A stretch of 64,000 nt of DNA, taken from NCBI RefSeq assembly GCF_029626175.1, contig NZ_JARUBM010000002.1, positions 4,853,001 to 4,917,000 of the forward strand, written 5' to 3'. Shown piece by piece: positions 52,985-64,000 of the stretch. The position numbers and the translations under genes are program-made. Within the stretch, counting starts at the first letter, position 1. Every line of letters begins with the position of its first letter. This stretch comes from Micromonospora sp. WMMD1082 (GTDB lineage: Bacteria > Actinomycetota > Actinomycetes > Mycobacteriales > Micromonosporaceae). The notes under the pieces were generated by a model that worked only from the letters and a program-made list of their open reading frames with translations, had not been told where the DNA came from and made no database searches.

Positions 52985-53246
52985 GCCCTGTCGAGCTGAA
53001 CCGTCTGTGCTATCACCACCCCGGCCCCGCCCCGGAGGGCCACGCCGACCTGAGCGAGACCACCGGCGCCGCCCCCGACGGCCGCGCCGACCAGCTCGCC
53101 GACGGGCCGTCACCCTGGCGGAAGGCACCACCTGCGGCATGCCGCGATCGCAGTCGCCCACACACGACGGGCGCCCACGAAACGTTGATCATGACCTTAG
53201 TGGAGATTCCCCGGGTGACAGCACAGACGGCTCAGCTCGACAGGGC
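52985..53246. repeat. 262-bp segment bounded by 33-bp inverted repeats
   Basis: Left arm 52985-53017 (starting GCCCTGTCGAGCTGA) and right arm 53214-53246 (ending CAGCTCGACAGGGC) are reverse complements with two differences. The 196-base interior includes GTTGATCATGA at 53184, the same start as the palindrome at 7639. No transposase. The segment fills most of the 52921-53340 gap. Confidence 0.75.
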
Positions 53247-53340
53247 ACGTATTGCACAGCCGGAGACACCACCGCCGCGCAACCGAGCATGCGGATCCCG
53301 ACGCGACGGAACAGGGGACGCACCCGCCGGCCTAGGCGGC

Positions 53341-54201
53341 CTAAGGATGGGACGTGAGGGTGCTGAGATCGTGGCGGGCCTGCCAGACCTGGGCGGAGAT
53401 GTCGGCCGCGAGTTGGCGGGCGTCGGTGTCGGTCGGGCCGCCGATCTGCTCGTCGTCGATGGTGGTGCAGACGACGAGCAGGTACGCGTCGGCGTCGTCG
53501 GGGAAGACCACCGCCGCGCCGTGCCGTACGCCGCGTACCCAGCCGTTCTTGTGGGCGAGCCGGGTGCCGGCGGGCAGCCCCTCGGCGACGTCCTGGCGGA
53601 TCTGCTGGGCGCAGAGGACGTCGAGCATCGCGGCGCAGGCGGCGGGCGAGGCGATCGGGCCGGGGCGGTGGGCGCCGGTGGCGACGGCGCCGAGCAGGGC
53701 GGCCAGGTCGGCGGCGGTGACCAGGTTGGTGATCCCCGCCTCGCGGGCGGCGAAGTCCTCGATACCGCGTGCGGTGACGCTGTGCCGGGCGCCGGCCCGC
53801 TCCCAGACCTGTGCCACGGCGGGCCGGCCGACGTGTTCGAGGACCAGGTTGGTGGCGAAATTGCTGGAGCGGACGATCATCCGCTCGGCGAGCCAGCGCA
53901 GGGTCTCCCGCCGGCCGAGCCGCTCCCACACGGCGGCGTCGTTGTCGTACTCGCGGGCGCAGGAGAACGGCGGCGCGTCCGGCCGGGCAGAGGTGAACCG
54001 GTTGACGACCTCGACCGGGGCGTCCGGGTCGAGGCGACCGGTGTCGGCGGCGTGGTGCAGCGCGGCGAGCACGGCCAGCTTCATCGTGCTCGCCGCGTAG
54101 TGGGTGGCCTCGGCGTGCCGGGTCCAGGCGGGCGGGGCGTCGAGCGGTCCCGCGTACACCGAGACCGTGCCGGGGAAGGCGTCCAGGTCGTCCGGCGTCA
54201 C
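53341..54201 (-). CDS. Class A beta-lactamase-like serine hydrolase
   Basis: 286 aa. Penicillin-binding fold motifs: S-x-x-K in YAASTMKLAVLAAL (Ser about residue 38), second motif RSSNFATNLVL, and K-x-G in LAHKNGWVRGV (KNG instead of KTG). It lacks a signal peptide, so it may not meet periplasmic beta-lactams; many such actinobacterial proteins are esterases or peptidases. Drug resistance should not be assumed. GTG at 54201. Confidence 0.82.
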   Translation of the reverse strand: MTPDDLDAFPGTVSVYAGPLDAPPAWTRHAEATHYAASTMKLAVLAALHHAADTGRLDPDAPVEVVNRFTSARPDAPPFSCAREYDNDAAVWERLGRRETLRWLAERMIVRSSNFATNLVLEHVGRPAVAQVWERAGARHSVTARGIEDFAAREAGITNLVTAADLAALLGAVATGAHRPGPIASPAACAAMLDVLCAQQIRQDVAEGLPAGTRLAHKNGWVRGVRHGAAVVFPDDADAYLLVVCTTIDDEQIGGPTDTDARQLAADISAQVWQARHDLSTLTSHP

Positions 54202-54257
54202 GAGCCCGACCGTAGCCGAGCCGGCGGGCCGGGACCACGAGGGGCCCCGGCCCGCCG

Positions 54258-56126
<1,869 letters not shown>

Positions 56127-56253
56127 GGGATCCATCCTCCCGCCTCTTCGGTTGCGGCGCGGCGTCGGGGGTCACCGTGGGTGCGTACCGGTTCCCCACA
56201 GAGACCGCTGTCACACTTACAGGGCAGTCTGGCTGAGGTGATCCGGGGGCGCC

Positions 56254-57606
56254 GTGCACGATCTGCTGAACTCGCTACAGAACCTGCCGCCGTCGCTGAT
56301 CTATCTGGTGGCGGCGCTGGTCGTCGCCGCCGAGACGGCGTTGATCATCGGGCTGGTGGCGCCCGCGGAGGCCACCCTGCTGCTGGTGGGCTTCCTCACG
56401 TACACCGGCACGCTGCGGCTCGGCCCGGCGCTGCTGGTGATGATCATCGCCGCCGTGGCGGGGGACGCGGTGGCGTTCCGCGCCGGCCGGCGGTACGGTC
56501 CGCGGCTGCGGGCCAGCCGCTGGGGCGCCCGGGTGGGGCCGCACCGGTGGGCCCGTGCCGACGCGATGCTCGTGCGGATGGGCGGCCGTGGCGTGCTGAC
56601 CGCCCGGTGGGTCGCCTTCGTCCGTACGCTGGTGCCCCGGCTCGCCGGGGCGTCCGGCATGCCGTACCGGCGGTTCGCGCCGTGGAACCTGGCCGGGGTG
56701 ATCACCTGGGCCGGCAGTTCCGTGCTGGTCGGGCACCTGGCCGGCGAGTCGTACGAGACGGTGTCCCGGCTGCTCGGTCGGGCGACCGGAGCGGTGCTGG
56801 TCCTGGTGGCCGCGCTGGTTGCGGTGGTGCTGACCGGCCGGTGGCTGGGGCGCAACCCGGACCCGGCGCGGGCGTTGCTGGCCCGGGCCGCCGGTGTGCC
56901 GCCGGTGCGCTGGCTGTCGGCCCGGTACGGGCTGCTGTTCTTCCTGCTCAGCCTCCGCCTCGGGCCGGCCTGGGCGTTGCTGGCGAACCTGGCGGCCGGG
57001 GTGCTGCTGCTGTTCGCCGTCGGGTTGGCCATCGCGTGGACGCTGCGGGCAGTGGTCCGGCACAGCGGGCTGTCCCTGGTCGACGGGGCGATCGCGAGCT
57101 GGTTCGCGGCCCGGCGTACGCCCGACGCGGTGGAGGCGACGCAGGCGGCGGTGGCGGTGCTGCGCGGCTCGTCGCTGATCGCGGTGGTGGCGGTGGTGGC
57201 CCTGATCCAGGCGTGGCGGCACCGGCCGTGGCGAGCCGACCTGCTCAGCGTCGTCGGCACGATCGGCGCGTTCGTGCCGCTGGTGGTGCTGGCGGCGGTG
57301 GCCGACCTGGCGGCCGGGGGCCGGGTGGTGCTGTTCTCCACCCAGAACGCGGTGGTGACCGCCAGCCTGTGCACGCTGGCCTGGCTGCTGTCGCGGGGCG
57401 CGCGGTGGCCGGTCGCGGTGGCCGCCTGGACCGTCGCGGCGGCCGGCGTGGTCGCCATCGGCGGTGCGCGGCTCTACCTCGGACTGAGCACGGCCAGCGG
57501 CACCGTGGGCGCGGTGCTGCTCGGTGCCGCCTGGACGGCGGTGTTCATGGTCGCCTGGGCCACCCGGGACCGCGCGGTGGCCGCCGGCGGCGCGGCGACG
57601 CGATGA
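56254..57606 (+). CDS. DedA-type membrane protein fused to a degenerate PAP2 domain
   Basis: 450 aa, polytopic. Residues 1-200 are DedA/SNARE-associated: VVAAETALIIGLVAPAEATL, RYGPRLRASRWGA, RWVAFVRTLVPRLAGASGMP, FAPWNLAGVITWAGSSVLVG. DedA proteins include lipid-carrier flippases. Residues 230-450 resemble PAP2 phosphatases by topology, but the catalytic motifs are gone: the PSGH motif region reads FSTQNAVVTASL and the SRxYLGVHxxxD region reads ARLYLGLSTASG. DedA-PAP2 fusions are known; this one appears catalytically dead. GTG at 56254. Confidence 0.82.
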   Translation: MHDLLNSLQNLPPSLIYLVAALVVAAETALIIGLVAPAEATLLLVGFLTYTGTLRLGPALLVMIIAAVAGDAVAFRAGRRYGPRLRASRWGARVGPHRWARADAMLVRMGGRGVLTARWVAFVRTLVPRLAGASGMPYRRFAPWNLAGVITWAGSSVLVGHLAGESYETVSRLLGRATGAVLVLVAALVAVVLTGRWLGRNPDPARALLARAAGVPPVRWLSARYGLLFFLLSLRLGPAWALLANLAAGVLLLFAVGLAIAWTLRAVVRHSGLSLVDGAIASWFAARRTPDAVEATQAAVAVLRGSSLIAVVAVVALIQAWRHRPWRADLLSVVGTIGAFVPLVVLAAVADLAAGGRVVLFSTQNAVVTASLCTLAWLLSRGARWPVAVAAWTVAAAGVVAIGGARLYLGLSTASGTVGAVLLGAAWTAVFMVAWATRDRAVAAGGAATR

Positions 57607-57728
57607 GTCCTGCGGGCCATGACCTGGCTGATGTCGTGCGGGTGGTCCGGGCGCCGCCGTACGGTACCCCGGCGACGGCCGGTAGCTGTTAGTGTGCGGC
57701 GGGTTCGTCACTGCCGGGAGGGGTCAAC

Positions 57729-58646
57729 ATGGGGCGCAGCGTCACGCGGTGGGGCGTCGCGGTGATCGCCGGGATGCTGCTGCTGACCGGCGGCGGATGC
57801 GCCAGAGTGGACGCTCCGGCGCGGGAGCTGCCCGCCCCGGTCGCGCTCCCGGAGGAGCTGCCGGAGGTGACCGTGGAGCCGAGCGGGTCGCCCGTGCCGG
57901 ATGACCTGATCGCGACGCCGGTGGCGGTGGAATCGATGGGTGCCGCGCCGAAGGCCACCCCGAGCGCCAGCGCGACGCCGGAGCCGGCACCGTCGTCGGC
58001 GAAGCCGAGCCCGAAGCCCAAGCGCACCGCACCGACCGCCCCGCGGGCGGTGCCGAAGCCGCCGACCGAGACCAAGGTGCCACCGGCCCCGCCGAAGCCG
58101 GCGCCGAGCGGCTGTCAGCCCAGCTACCGGGGCGACCAGGCCAGCCGTGCGCAGGCCAAGGCGGCGCTGACCGACGCGGCCGGGCGGACGTACTGGCCGA
58201 CGTCGGCACCGGACATCCGCATCCCGCTGAGCCTGATCAAGGCGACGGCGTGGCAGGAGAGCGGGTGGCAGTCCAACATCGTCGCCTGTGACGGGGGCAT
58301 CGGCCTGATGCAGGTGATGCCGGACACCGCGACCTGGATGAACCAGCGCTTCGGGCAGAGCTACGACGTGTGGGACTACCGGGACAACGCCTACCTCGGC
58401 GGCACCTACCTGGCCTGGCTCACCAAGTACATCGGCGACATGTACTTCGACGCCGACTACCGGCTCGACGCCGACCTGTGCACCACCGGGGAACTGAACT
58501 CCTGCCTGCTCAACGCGGTCATCGCGGCGTACAACTACGGTCATGGGGCGGTGGCCCGGGAGGGGCAGCCGCTGGCCATCCCCAACGCGAGCTACGTGCG
58601 CAACGTCCGGGCACTGATGACGGAGTGTGTCTGCCTCGGGTTCTGA
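57729..58646 (+). CDS. Lytic transglycosylase lipoprotein
   Basis: 305 aa. Lipoprotein signal (WGVAVIAGMLLLTGGGC, Cys about residue 24), then a Pro/Ala/Lys-rich wall-spanning linker (about 30-130), then a transglycosylase SLT-like domain: LIKATAWQESGWQSNIVA with catalytic Glu in WQESG, GIGLMQVMPDTATWMNQRFG, and AAYNYGHGAVAREG. It cleaves glycan strands of peptidoglycan outside the membrane. ATG at 57729 has GGGAGGGG upstream. Confidence 0.9.
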   Translation: MGRSVTRWGVAVIAGMLLLTGGGCARVDAPARELPAPVALPEELPEVTVEPSGSPVPDDLIATPVAVESMGAAPKATPSASATPEPAPSSAKPSPKPKRTAPTAPRAVPKPPTETKVPPAPPKPAPSGCQPSYRGDQASRAQAKAALTDAAGRTYWPTSAPDIRIPLSLIKATAWQESGWQSNIVACDGGIGLMQVMPDTATWMNQRFGQSYDVWDYRDNAYLGGTYLAWLTKYIGDMYFDADYRLDADLCTTGELNSCLLNAVIAAYNYGHGAVAREGQPLAIPNASYVRNVRALMTECVCLGF

Positions 58647-58659
58647 GCGGAGGAAACCG

Positions 58660-60402
58660 TTGCTGGACGGTCTGGCGTCCGGACTCGCCGCCGCCGCGCT
58701 GCGGCTGCCCCCGGCGCGTACCCGACGGATCGCCGTCACCCGGGACATCGCGCTGCGGGTCCGCGACGGGGTGGTCCTGCGGACCGACCACTACGCCCCC
58801 GACCTGCCCGGCGCGCCCACCGTCCTGATCCGCACCCCCTACGGCCGGGGCGGGCCGATGCGGCTGCTCTGCCGGCTCGCGGCCGAGCGCGGGTTCCACG
58901 TGGTCATCCAGTCCTGCCGGGGCACCGGTGGCTCGGACGGCTCGTTCGATCCGTTCGTGCACGAGCGCGACGACGGGCTGGACACCCTCGACTGGCTGCG
59001 CCGGCAGCGCTGGTGGAGCGGCGCGTTCGGCATGTTCGGCGCCAGCTACCAGGGCTTCGTACAGTGGGCCCTGGCGGCGGACGCGGGCCCGGAGCTGCGG
59101 GCGATGGTCGCGGTGGCGACCGCCTCGACCACCCGCGACTCCACCTACGCGGGGGAGTCGTTCGCCCTGGACACGGTGCTGACCTGGGTGGAGCTGCTGC
59201 AGGCGCAGACCGTGCCGTGGCTGGCCCGGCAGTGGGAACTCAAGCGGGGGCAGCCGCGGCTGATCGCCGCCCTGGCACACCTGCCGCTGGTCGAGGCCGA
59301 CCGGGTCGCCACCGGGGCGACCGTGCCGTTCTTCCAGGAGTGGCTGCGTCACCACACACCACAGGCCGACTACTGGCGCAGTCGGGTCTTCGACGACCGG
59401 CTGCACCTGGTGCGGGCGCCGGTGGCGATGGTCAGCGGCTGGCACGACATCTTCCTGCCGGCCCAACTGCGCGACTACGCGGCGCTGCGCGCCCGCGGGG
59501 CCCGGCCGCGGCTGGTCGTCGGGCCGTGGACGCACGGCAGCCCGGGGCTGTTCGTGGCCGCGCTGCGGGAGGGGCTGTGCTGGCTCGACGCACACCTGTC
59601 CACCGATGGTCGGGACGCCGACGCCGACGCCGACACGGGCACGGGCACCGACGCGGACACCGACGCCGATGGTCCGGCCGCCCGGGTTGGCGCCGTGGCG
59701 GAGGCCCCGGTGCGGGTGCATGTCGGCGGCGACGGTGGGGGCTGGCGTGACCTGCCCGACTGGCCCCCACCCGCCACCGCCACCCGGTGGTTCCTGCACC
59801 CGGGCGCCGGGTTGCGCACCTCGGCGCCGGTGCCGTCACCGCCGGACGGGTTCTGGTACGACCCGACCGACCCGACCCCCTCGCTGGGCGGTCCGCTGCT
59901 GGTGGCCCAGCGCGCCGGGCCGGTCGACAACCGTCCGGTCGAGGCCCGCCCCGACGTGCTGACCTGGACCAGTGAGCCGCTCGCCGCCGGGGTCGAGGTG
60001 ATCGGCCCGGTGCGAGCGGAGATCCACCTGCGCAGCGAGCTGCGCCATCTGGATGTCTTCGTGCGACTGTGCGACGTGGACCACCGGGGTCGCTCCTGGA
60101 ACATCTGCGACGGGCTGGTCCGGCTCGACCCGGAGCGGTTTCCCGCCGACGCCACGGGCGCCGTCGCGGTGCCGGTGGAACTGTGGCCCGCCGCCCACCG
60201 GTTCGCCCCCGGGCACCGGCTGCGGTTGCAGATCTCCGGCGGTGCCCACCCGCGGTACGCCCGCAACCCCGGCACCGGTGAGCCGCTCGGCGCGGCCGTC
60301 ACACTCCGTGGTGGATACCGGGAGATCATGCATGATCCGGATCATCCGTCCGCAGTGGTCCTACCGGTCGTCCACTCTGTCTCTCAGCCTGTTCCAAGCT
60401 GA
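58660..60402 (+). CDS. CocE/NonD family serine hydrolase (X-Pro dipeptidyl-peptidase type)
   Basis: 580 aa. Alpha/beta-hydrolase domain with nucleophile motif GMFGASYQGFVQWAL, Asp in SGWHDIFLPAQL and His in VGPWTHGSPG; VIQSCRGTGGSDGSFDPFVH is the family signature. The C-terminal jelly-roll domain (about 380-575) contains EVIGPVRAEIHLRSELRHLD. Members hydrolyse esters or X-Pro peptides. I chose TTG at 58660 because GCGGAGG is 6 bases upstream; GTG 58627 lies inside the preceding gene. A low-complexity DADADADTGTGTDADTDADG insert near residue 325 is unusual. Confidence 0.85.
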   Translation: MLDGLASGLAAAALRLPPARTRRIAVTRDIALRVRDGVVLRTDHYAPDLPGAPTVLIRTPYGRGGPMRLLCRLAAERGFHVVIQSCRGTGGSDGSFDPFVHERDDGLDTLDWLRRQRWWSGAFGMFGASYQGFVQWALAADAGPELRAMVAVATASTTRDSTYAGESFALDTVLTWVELLQAQTVPWLARQWELKRGQPRLIAALAHLPLVEADRVATGATVPFFQEWLRHHTPQADYWRSRVFDDRLHLVRAPVAMVSGWHDIFLPAQLRDYAALRARGARPRLVVGPWTHGSPGLFVAALREGLCWLDAHLSTDGRDADADADTGTGTDADTDADGPAARVGAVAEAPVRVHVGGDGGGWRDLPDWPPPATATRWFLHPGAGLRTSAPVPSPPDGFWYDPTDPTPSLGGPLLVAQRAGPVDNRPVEARPDVLTWTSEPLAAGVEVIGPVRAEIHLRSELRHLDVFVRLCDVDHRGRSWNICDGLVRLDPERFPADATGAVAVPVELWPAAHRFAPGHRLRLQISGGAHPRYARNPGTGEPLGAAVTLRGGYREIMHDPDHPSAVVLPVVHSVSQPVPS

Positions 60403-60565
60403 ATAGGGCAGCTCTGAGCTGGGCATTCATCGGTTTTCCGGGCTATCGTTGGGGCACGCCCGGCGCCGTGCACCCGATGGCCGGGCCCGCCTGTGAGGCC
60501 TCACCACCGCGTACGCGGTGTCACCGTCGTGCCCGGCCCCCGACGACAGAAGCAAAGGGGGAACC

Positions 60566-61462
60566 ATGACGCGGGCACCGGCAAACCTCATGGCCGTCCG
60601 CAGTCTGCTGCTCGAGCACCTCAACCGTGATCCCAACCGGGCGCGCGACGAGGATCTCGAACCCAACGAGGTCGGCATCGTCGGTGACGCCAACCACCGA
60701 GGGGGCTACCACTGCGGGTCGGACCGGGTCGTCGCGAACGACTACTCCGTGGTCGAGTCGTCCCGGGACCGCAACGGCCTGACCCTCGACGCCGCCGCCC
60801 TGGACGTGGGCATGTTCCGCGTCAGCTCCGGCGGCCGCAACCACAACCTGTTCACGTTCTCGGCCTGGTGCGTTGCCCAGTGCGTCGCCAACGCCCCGGA
60901 CACCCGGGACATCCGCGAGATCATCTATTCACCGGACGGCAACGTGGTCCGGCGCTGGGACCGGCTCGGTCGGCGGAGCACCGGCGACCGGTCCCATCTG
61001 TGGCACACCCACTTCAGTTTTTTCCGCGACTCGATCAAGGCGAACCGCGACCAGCGGCCGCTGTTCCGCCGCTACCTGACCACTATCGGACTCGTGAAGT
61101 CGGAGGAGGGGACGAGCGACATGACACCCGAGGAGCACAACTGGCTCAAGACCGTTCACCGCAACCTCACCGTCCTGGACGGGCGCAACCCGGTCGGGCA
61201 GACCTACACCCGGATGGCGATGGGCGAGGATCACACCGATCCGAAGTTCCAGGTCTCGCACCCGACGCTGCGCAGCATCGGCGCCCAGCTCACCGCGCTG
61301 CAGACGGCGGTGGAGTCGCTGGTCAACCACGACTTCACCGACGAGCAGGCGATCATCTCCGGCGTGCTCGCCGGCCTGACCCCGCAGGAGATCGCCGCGG
61401 CGATCCCGCCGACCGTGGCCGATCAGGTCGTGCGGGAACTGAGCCGGCGCCTGGCGGCCTGA
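60566..61462 (+). CDS. M15-like wall-hydrolase-type protein
   Basis: 298 aa. Residues about 40-170 have a pattern like zinc D-Ala-D-Ala peptidases and phage endolysins of the M15 type: NHRGGYHCGSDRV, ESSRDRNGLTLDAAALDVGM and HLWHTHFSF could supply the H...D...HxH metal site. The rest (about 190-298) is helical, with repeated Gln/Ala helices ending VADQVVRELSRRLAA, as in phage-like tail or capsid-associated lysins. No signal peptide is seen. ATG at 60566 has AAAGGGGG upstream. The family assignment is moderate; it could be a phage remnant lysin kept by the host. Confidence 0.6.
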   Translation: MTRAPANLMAVRSLLLEHLNRDPNRARDEDLEPNEVGIVGDANHRGGYHCGSDRVVANDYSVVESSRDRNGLTLDAAALDVGMFRVSSGGRNHNLFTFSAWCVAQCVANAPDTRDIREIIYSPDGNVVRRWDRLGRRSTGDRSHLWHTHFSFFRDSIKANRDQRPLFRRYLTTIGLVKSEEGTSDMTPEEHNWLKTVHRNLTVLDGRNPVGQTYTRMAMGEDHTDPKFQVSHPTLRSIGAQLTALQTAVESLVNHDFTDEQAIISGVLAGLTPQEIAAAIPPTVADQVVRELSRRLAA

Positions 61463-61496
61463 CCGACCCGACCCGACACGTTCGGTGACGGAATCC

Positions 61497-61540
61497 GGCA
61501 ACAATCATGGCGCGACAGCCGTCGCGCCATGATTGTTGCC
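61497..61540. repeat. Perfect 20-bp palindrome
   Basis: Arms 61497-61516 and 61521-61540 are exact reverse complements (beginning GGCAACAATCATGG) with a 4-base loop, 35 bases after the preceding stop codon. Likely terminator or REP-like element. Confidence 0.85.
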
Positions 61541-61698
61541 CCTCGCGGAAGCAGATAAGGGAACATGCGCCGCGTGATACGGTTGTGTACCGATCGGCAC
61601 GGAAGTCGGATGGCCGCACACGAGACGCTGCCGCCGCCGGCCTGCAGGGTTGCCGACGACGGACGGCGCGGTCAACAACCAGCAGGAAGAGGGCACCC

Positions 61699-62670
<972 letters not shown>

Positions 62671-62739
62671 CCGGGTCTCTGGTGGACGAGACCAGGGTCG
62701 GCGCTCTCCGTGCCCACGTGAACACTGGAAGGAGATGGC

Positions 62740-63498
62740 GTGGCCTGGAGTACGCGTGAACTCGCCGATCTGGCAGGCACAACGGTGAACACGGTCCGGC
62801 ACTATCACCGGCTGGGTCTGCTTGAAGAGCCCGAGCGCAGGTCCAACGGATACAAGGAGTACGAAGTACGGCATCTCGTGCGACTCCTGCGCATCCGGCG
62901 CCTCGCGGACCTGGGCGTGCCCCTCTCCCGGATTGGCGAGGCCAGCGCGCACAGCGACGCCACGCCGGACATGCTGAGAAAACTGGACACAGAACTCGCG
63001 GAGAGCATCAAGCGCCTGGGGCGGGCCCGCCACGACATCGCGGCCATCCTGCGGGAGGGTGCGCCCGCCGATATAGCCGCAGGCTTTGAGTCAGTCGCGT
63101 CGCGCCTCTCCGATGCCGACACCTCGATGATCCACATCTACACCCTGCTCTACGACGAGGAAGCGCTCGAAGATGTACGGCGGATGGTGGAAACCGATGC
63201 TGACGCCCGCGCCGTCGGCGATGACATCAACGCACTTGCTCCCGACGCGGATGAGGCAACACGGCAGCACCTCGCGGAGAGACTCGCACCGAGTCTCGCA
63301 CAGAACCTGGCGGACTACCCCTGGATGAGGGACCCGGCGGCACGGCTGGCGAAGAGCGGGCGCATCACCCAGCAGACCTTCATCCAGGCAATGGTGGATC
63401 TGTACAACCCTGCCCAGCTCGATGTGTTCGCGCGAGCCAGGAACCTCGCCGACGAGTACCTGCAAGCTCGCCGCCCTGCGGACGACGACATCGAGTGA
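62740..63498 (+). CDS. MerR family transcriptional regulator
   Basis: 252 aa. N-terminal MerR winged helix (STRELADLAGTTVNTVRHYH, RLGLLEEPERRSNGYKEYEV, VRLLRIRRLADLGVPLSRIG), then a dimer helix and a C-terminal helical domain of about 130 residues (LLYDEEALEDVRRMVETDAD, LAERLAPSLAQNLADYPWMR). No metal-binding Cys, so it is not a heavy-metal sensor. GTG at 62740 with GGAAGGAG upstream. Lies 69 bases behind the reductase gene. Confidence 0.9.
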   Translation: MAWSTRELADLAGTTVNTVRHYHRLGLLEEPERRSNGYKEYEVRHLVRLLRIRRLADLGVPLSRIGEASAHSDATPDMLRKLDTELAESIKRLGRARHDIAAILREGAPADIAAGFESVASRLSDADTSMIHIYTLLYDEEALEDVRRMVETDADARAVGDDINALAPDADEATRQHLAERLAPSLAQNLADYPWMRDPAARLAKSGRITQQTFIQAMVDLYNPAQLDVFARARNLADEYLQARRPADDDIE

Positions 63499-63579
63499 AG
63501 TCGCCCGCTGGTGACTTGACCCTGTTCCGAGAACACGGCTTCTACTGGCTCCAGGGCCCGGCCGCGACTCCTGCGGAGC

Positions 63580-63599
63580 TATACTGTACCGAGCGGTAC
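63580..63599 (+). promoter_or_regulatory. Promoter with overlapping operator
   Basis: TATACT (63580-63585) is a good -10 box, directly followed by the palindrome GTACCG-AG-CGGTAC (63586-63599). The palindrome is typical of TetR-type operators and would sit over the transcription start of the dehydrogenase gene. No TetR gene is in view; it may lie beyond the window. Confidence 0.55.
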
Positions 63600-63640
63600 T
63601 TAACGCGACTGCTCACGATCACCGAGTAAGGAGTCAAGAA

Positions 63641-64000
63641 GTGGCGAGCAACCCGATTCGCGTCGGCATCATCGGCGCGGACACGAAGGCGAGCTGGGCG
63701 GGGGCGTCCCACATCCCCGCTCTCGCGGCGCAACCGCAGTTCTCCCTGGAGGCGGTGGCGACGCGGCGGGAGGAGAGTGCACGCCGCGCCGCCGAGGCCT
63801 TCGGTGCCAAGCGATGGTTCTCGGACCCGTACGAGCTCATCAACGACCCGTCGATCGATCTCGTCACCGTCGCGGTGAAGGTTCCCGCCCATCGTGAGCT
63901 CGTGATGGCCGCCCTCGCCGCCGGCAAGGCCGTCTACTCGGAGTCCCCGCTGGGCGCGAACCTGGCGGAGACCGAGGAGATGGCGGCGGCGGTCGGCAGG
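63641..64000 (+). CDS. Gfo/Idh/MocA family dehydrogenase, N-terminal part
   Basis: 120 residues are visible; the gene runs off the right edge. N-terminal Rossmann fold: IRVGIIGADTKASWAGASHI, VATRREESARRAAEAFGAKR, DLVTVAVKVPAHRELVMAAL, then AVYSESPLGANLAETEEM. The usual EKP motif reads ESP, as in Gal80-like relatives (EWP in many), so catalytic roles may differ. GTG at 63641 has AAGGAG 7 bases upstream. Confidence 0.85.
   Translation, partial: MASNPIRVGIIGADTKASWAGASHIPALAAQPQFSLEAVATRREESARRAAEAFGAKRWFSDPYELINDPSIDLVTVAVKVPAHRELVMAALAAGKAVYSESPLGANLAETEEMAAAVGR

Noticed and set aside
53341..54201. Antibiotic resistance beta-lactamase
   Set aside because: No signal peptide and only the general SxxK fold motifs; a resistance role is unsupported.

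Overview
The window is very GC-rich (about 72% by eye outside one island) with GTG/TTG starts, strong GGAGG-type ribosome binding sites mixed with apparently leaderless genes, and gene families typical of Micromonosporaceae. I read it as a Micromonospora-like chromosome. The order pykA - tesB ... pdtaR ... polA - rpsA - coaE - (minus-strand gene) - uvrB is the backbone also found around pykA-uvrB in Mycobacterium tuberculosis (established knowledge), so most of the window is core chromosome.

Layout. 1-6.6 kb: end of an unknown gene, an FtsK/SpoIIIE ATPase with a Pro-rich membrane partner, an isochorismatase-like hydrolase, two small conserved genes and a TerC-family membrane protein. 6.7-13.2 kb: secreted lipase, YciI-like protein, pyruvate kinase overlapping thioesterase II, Rrf2 regulator and TauE-type permease. 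13.2-18.8 kb: PLP decarboxylase, LLM oxidoreductase overlapping an Lrp/AsnC regulator that diverges from a trans-sulfuration PLP enzyme, then a LAGLIDADG-type protein behind tRNA-Leu(CAA). 18.8-29.5 kb: ANTAR response regulator (pdtaR-like), a lipoprotein, a complete livKHMGF operon, polA, DUF3140 and DUF2945 genes. 29.5-30.25 kb: a broken Uma2 gene and the last codons of a methyltransferase.

30.24-40.32 kb is a roughly 10-kb island lying inside that methyltransferase: its N-terminal half is at 40314-40838 and its C-terminal end at 30143-30240, both on the minus strand. The island carries an intact homologue of the broken gene at its right end (39413-40237). It also carries a second MurF and MurC with two small coupled genes, a divergent HTH/TPR-type regulator, and a visibly AT-richer block with a TrmO-like protein, an HExxH metallopeptidase, a 26-codon ORF and a 579-aa membrane-anchored protein of unknown function. 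I see no integrase and no clear direct-repeat attachment sites.

40.8-64 kb returns to backbone: rpsA, coaE-GrpB fusion, a membrane-anchored protein, uvrB, an XRE/DUF5753 regulator, an ABM-domain protein, a second TerC, a probable murein-peptide pair (dipeptide epimerase and NlpC/P60), a class A beta-lactamase-like hydrolase, typA, a DedA fused to a PAP2 domain that has lost its catalytic motifs, a lytic transglycosylase lipoprotein, a CocE-type hydrolase, an M15-like protein, then an aldo/keto reductase, a MerR regulator and the start of a Gfo/Idh/MocA dehydrogenase.

Three window-wide patterns deserve attention: perfect 20-21 bp intergenic palindromes; short tandem arrays (15, 17, 18, 21, 24, 27 bp) sitting on or just after stop codons; and -10-like TANNNT hexamers 6-7 nt before the start codon of at least eight genes, which suggests leaderless transcription.
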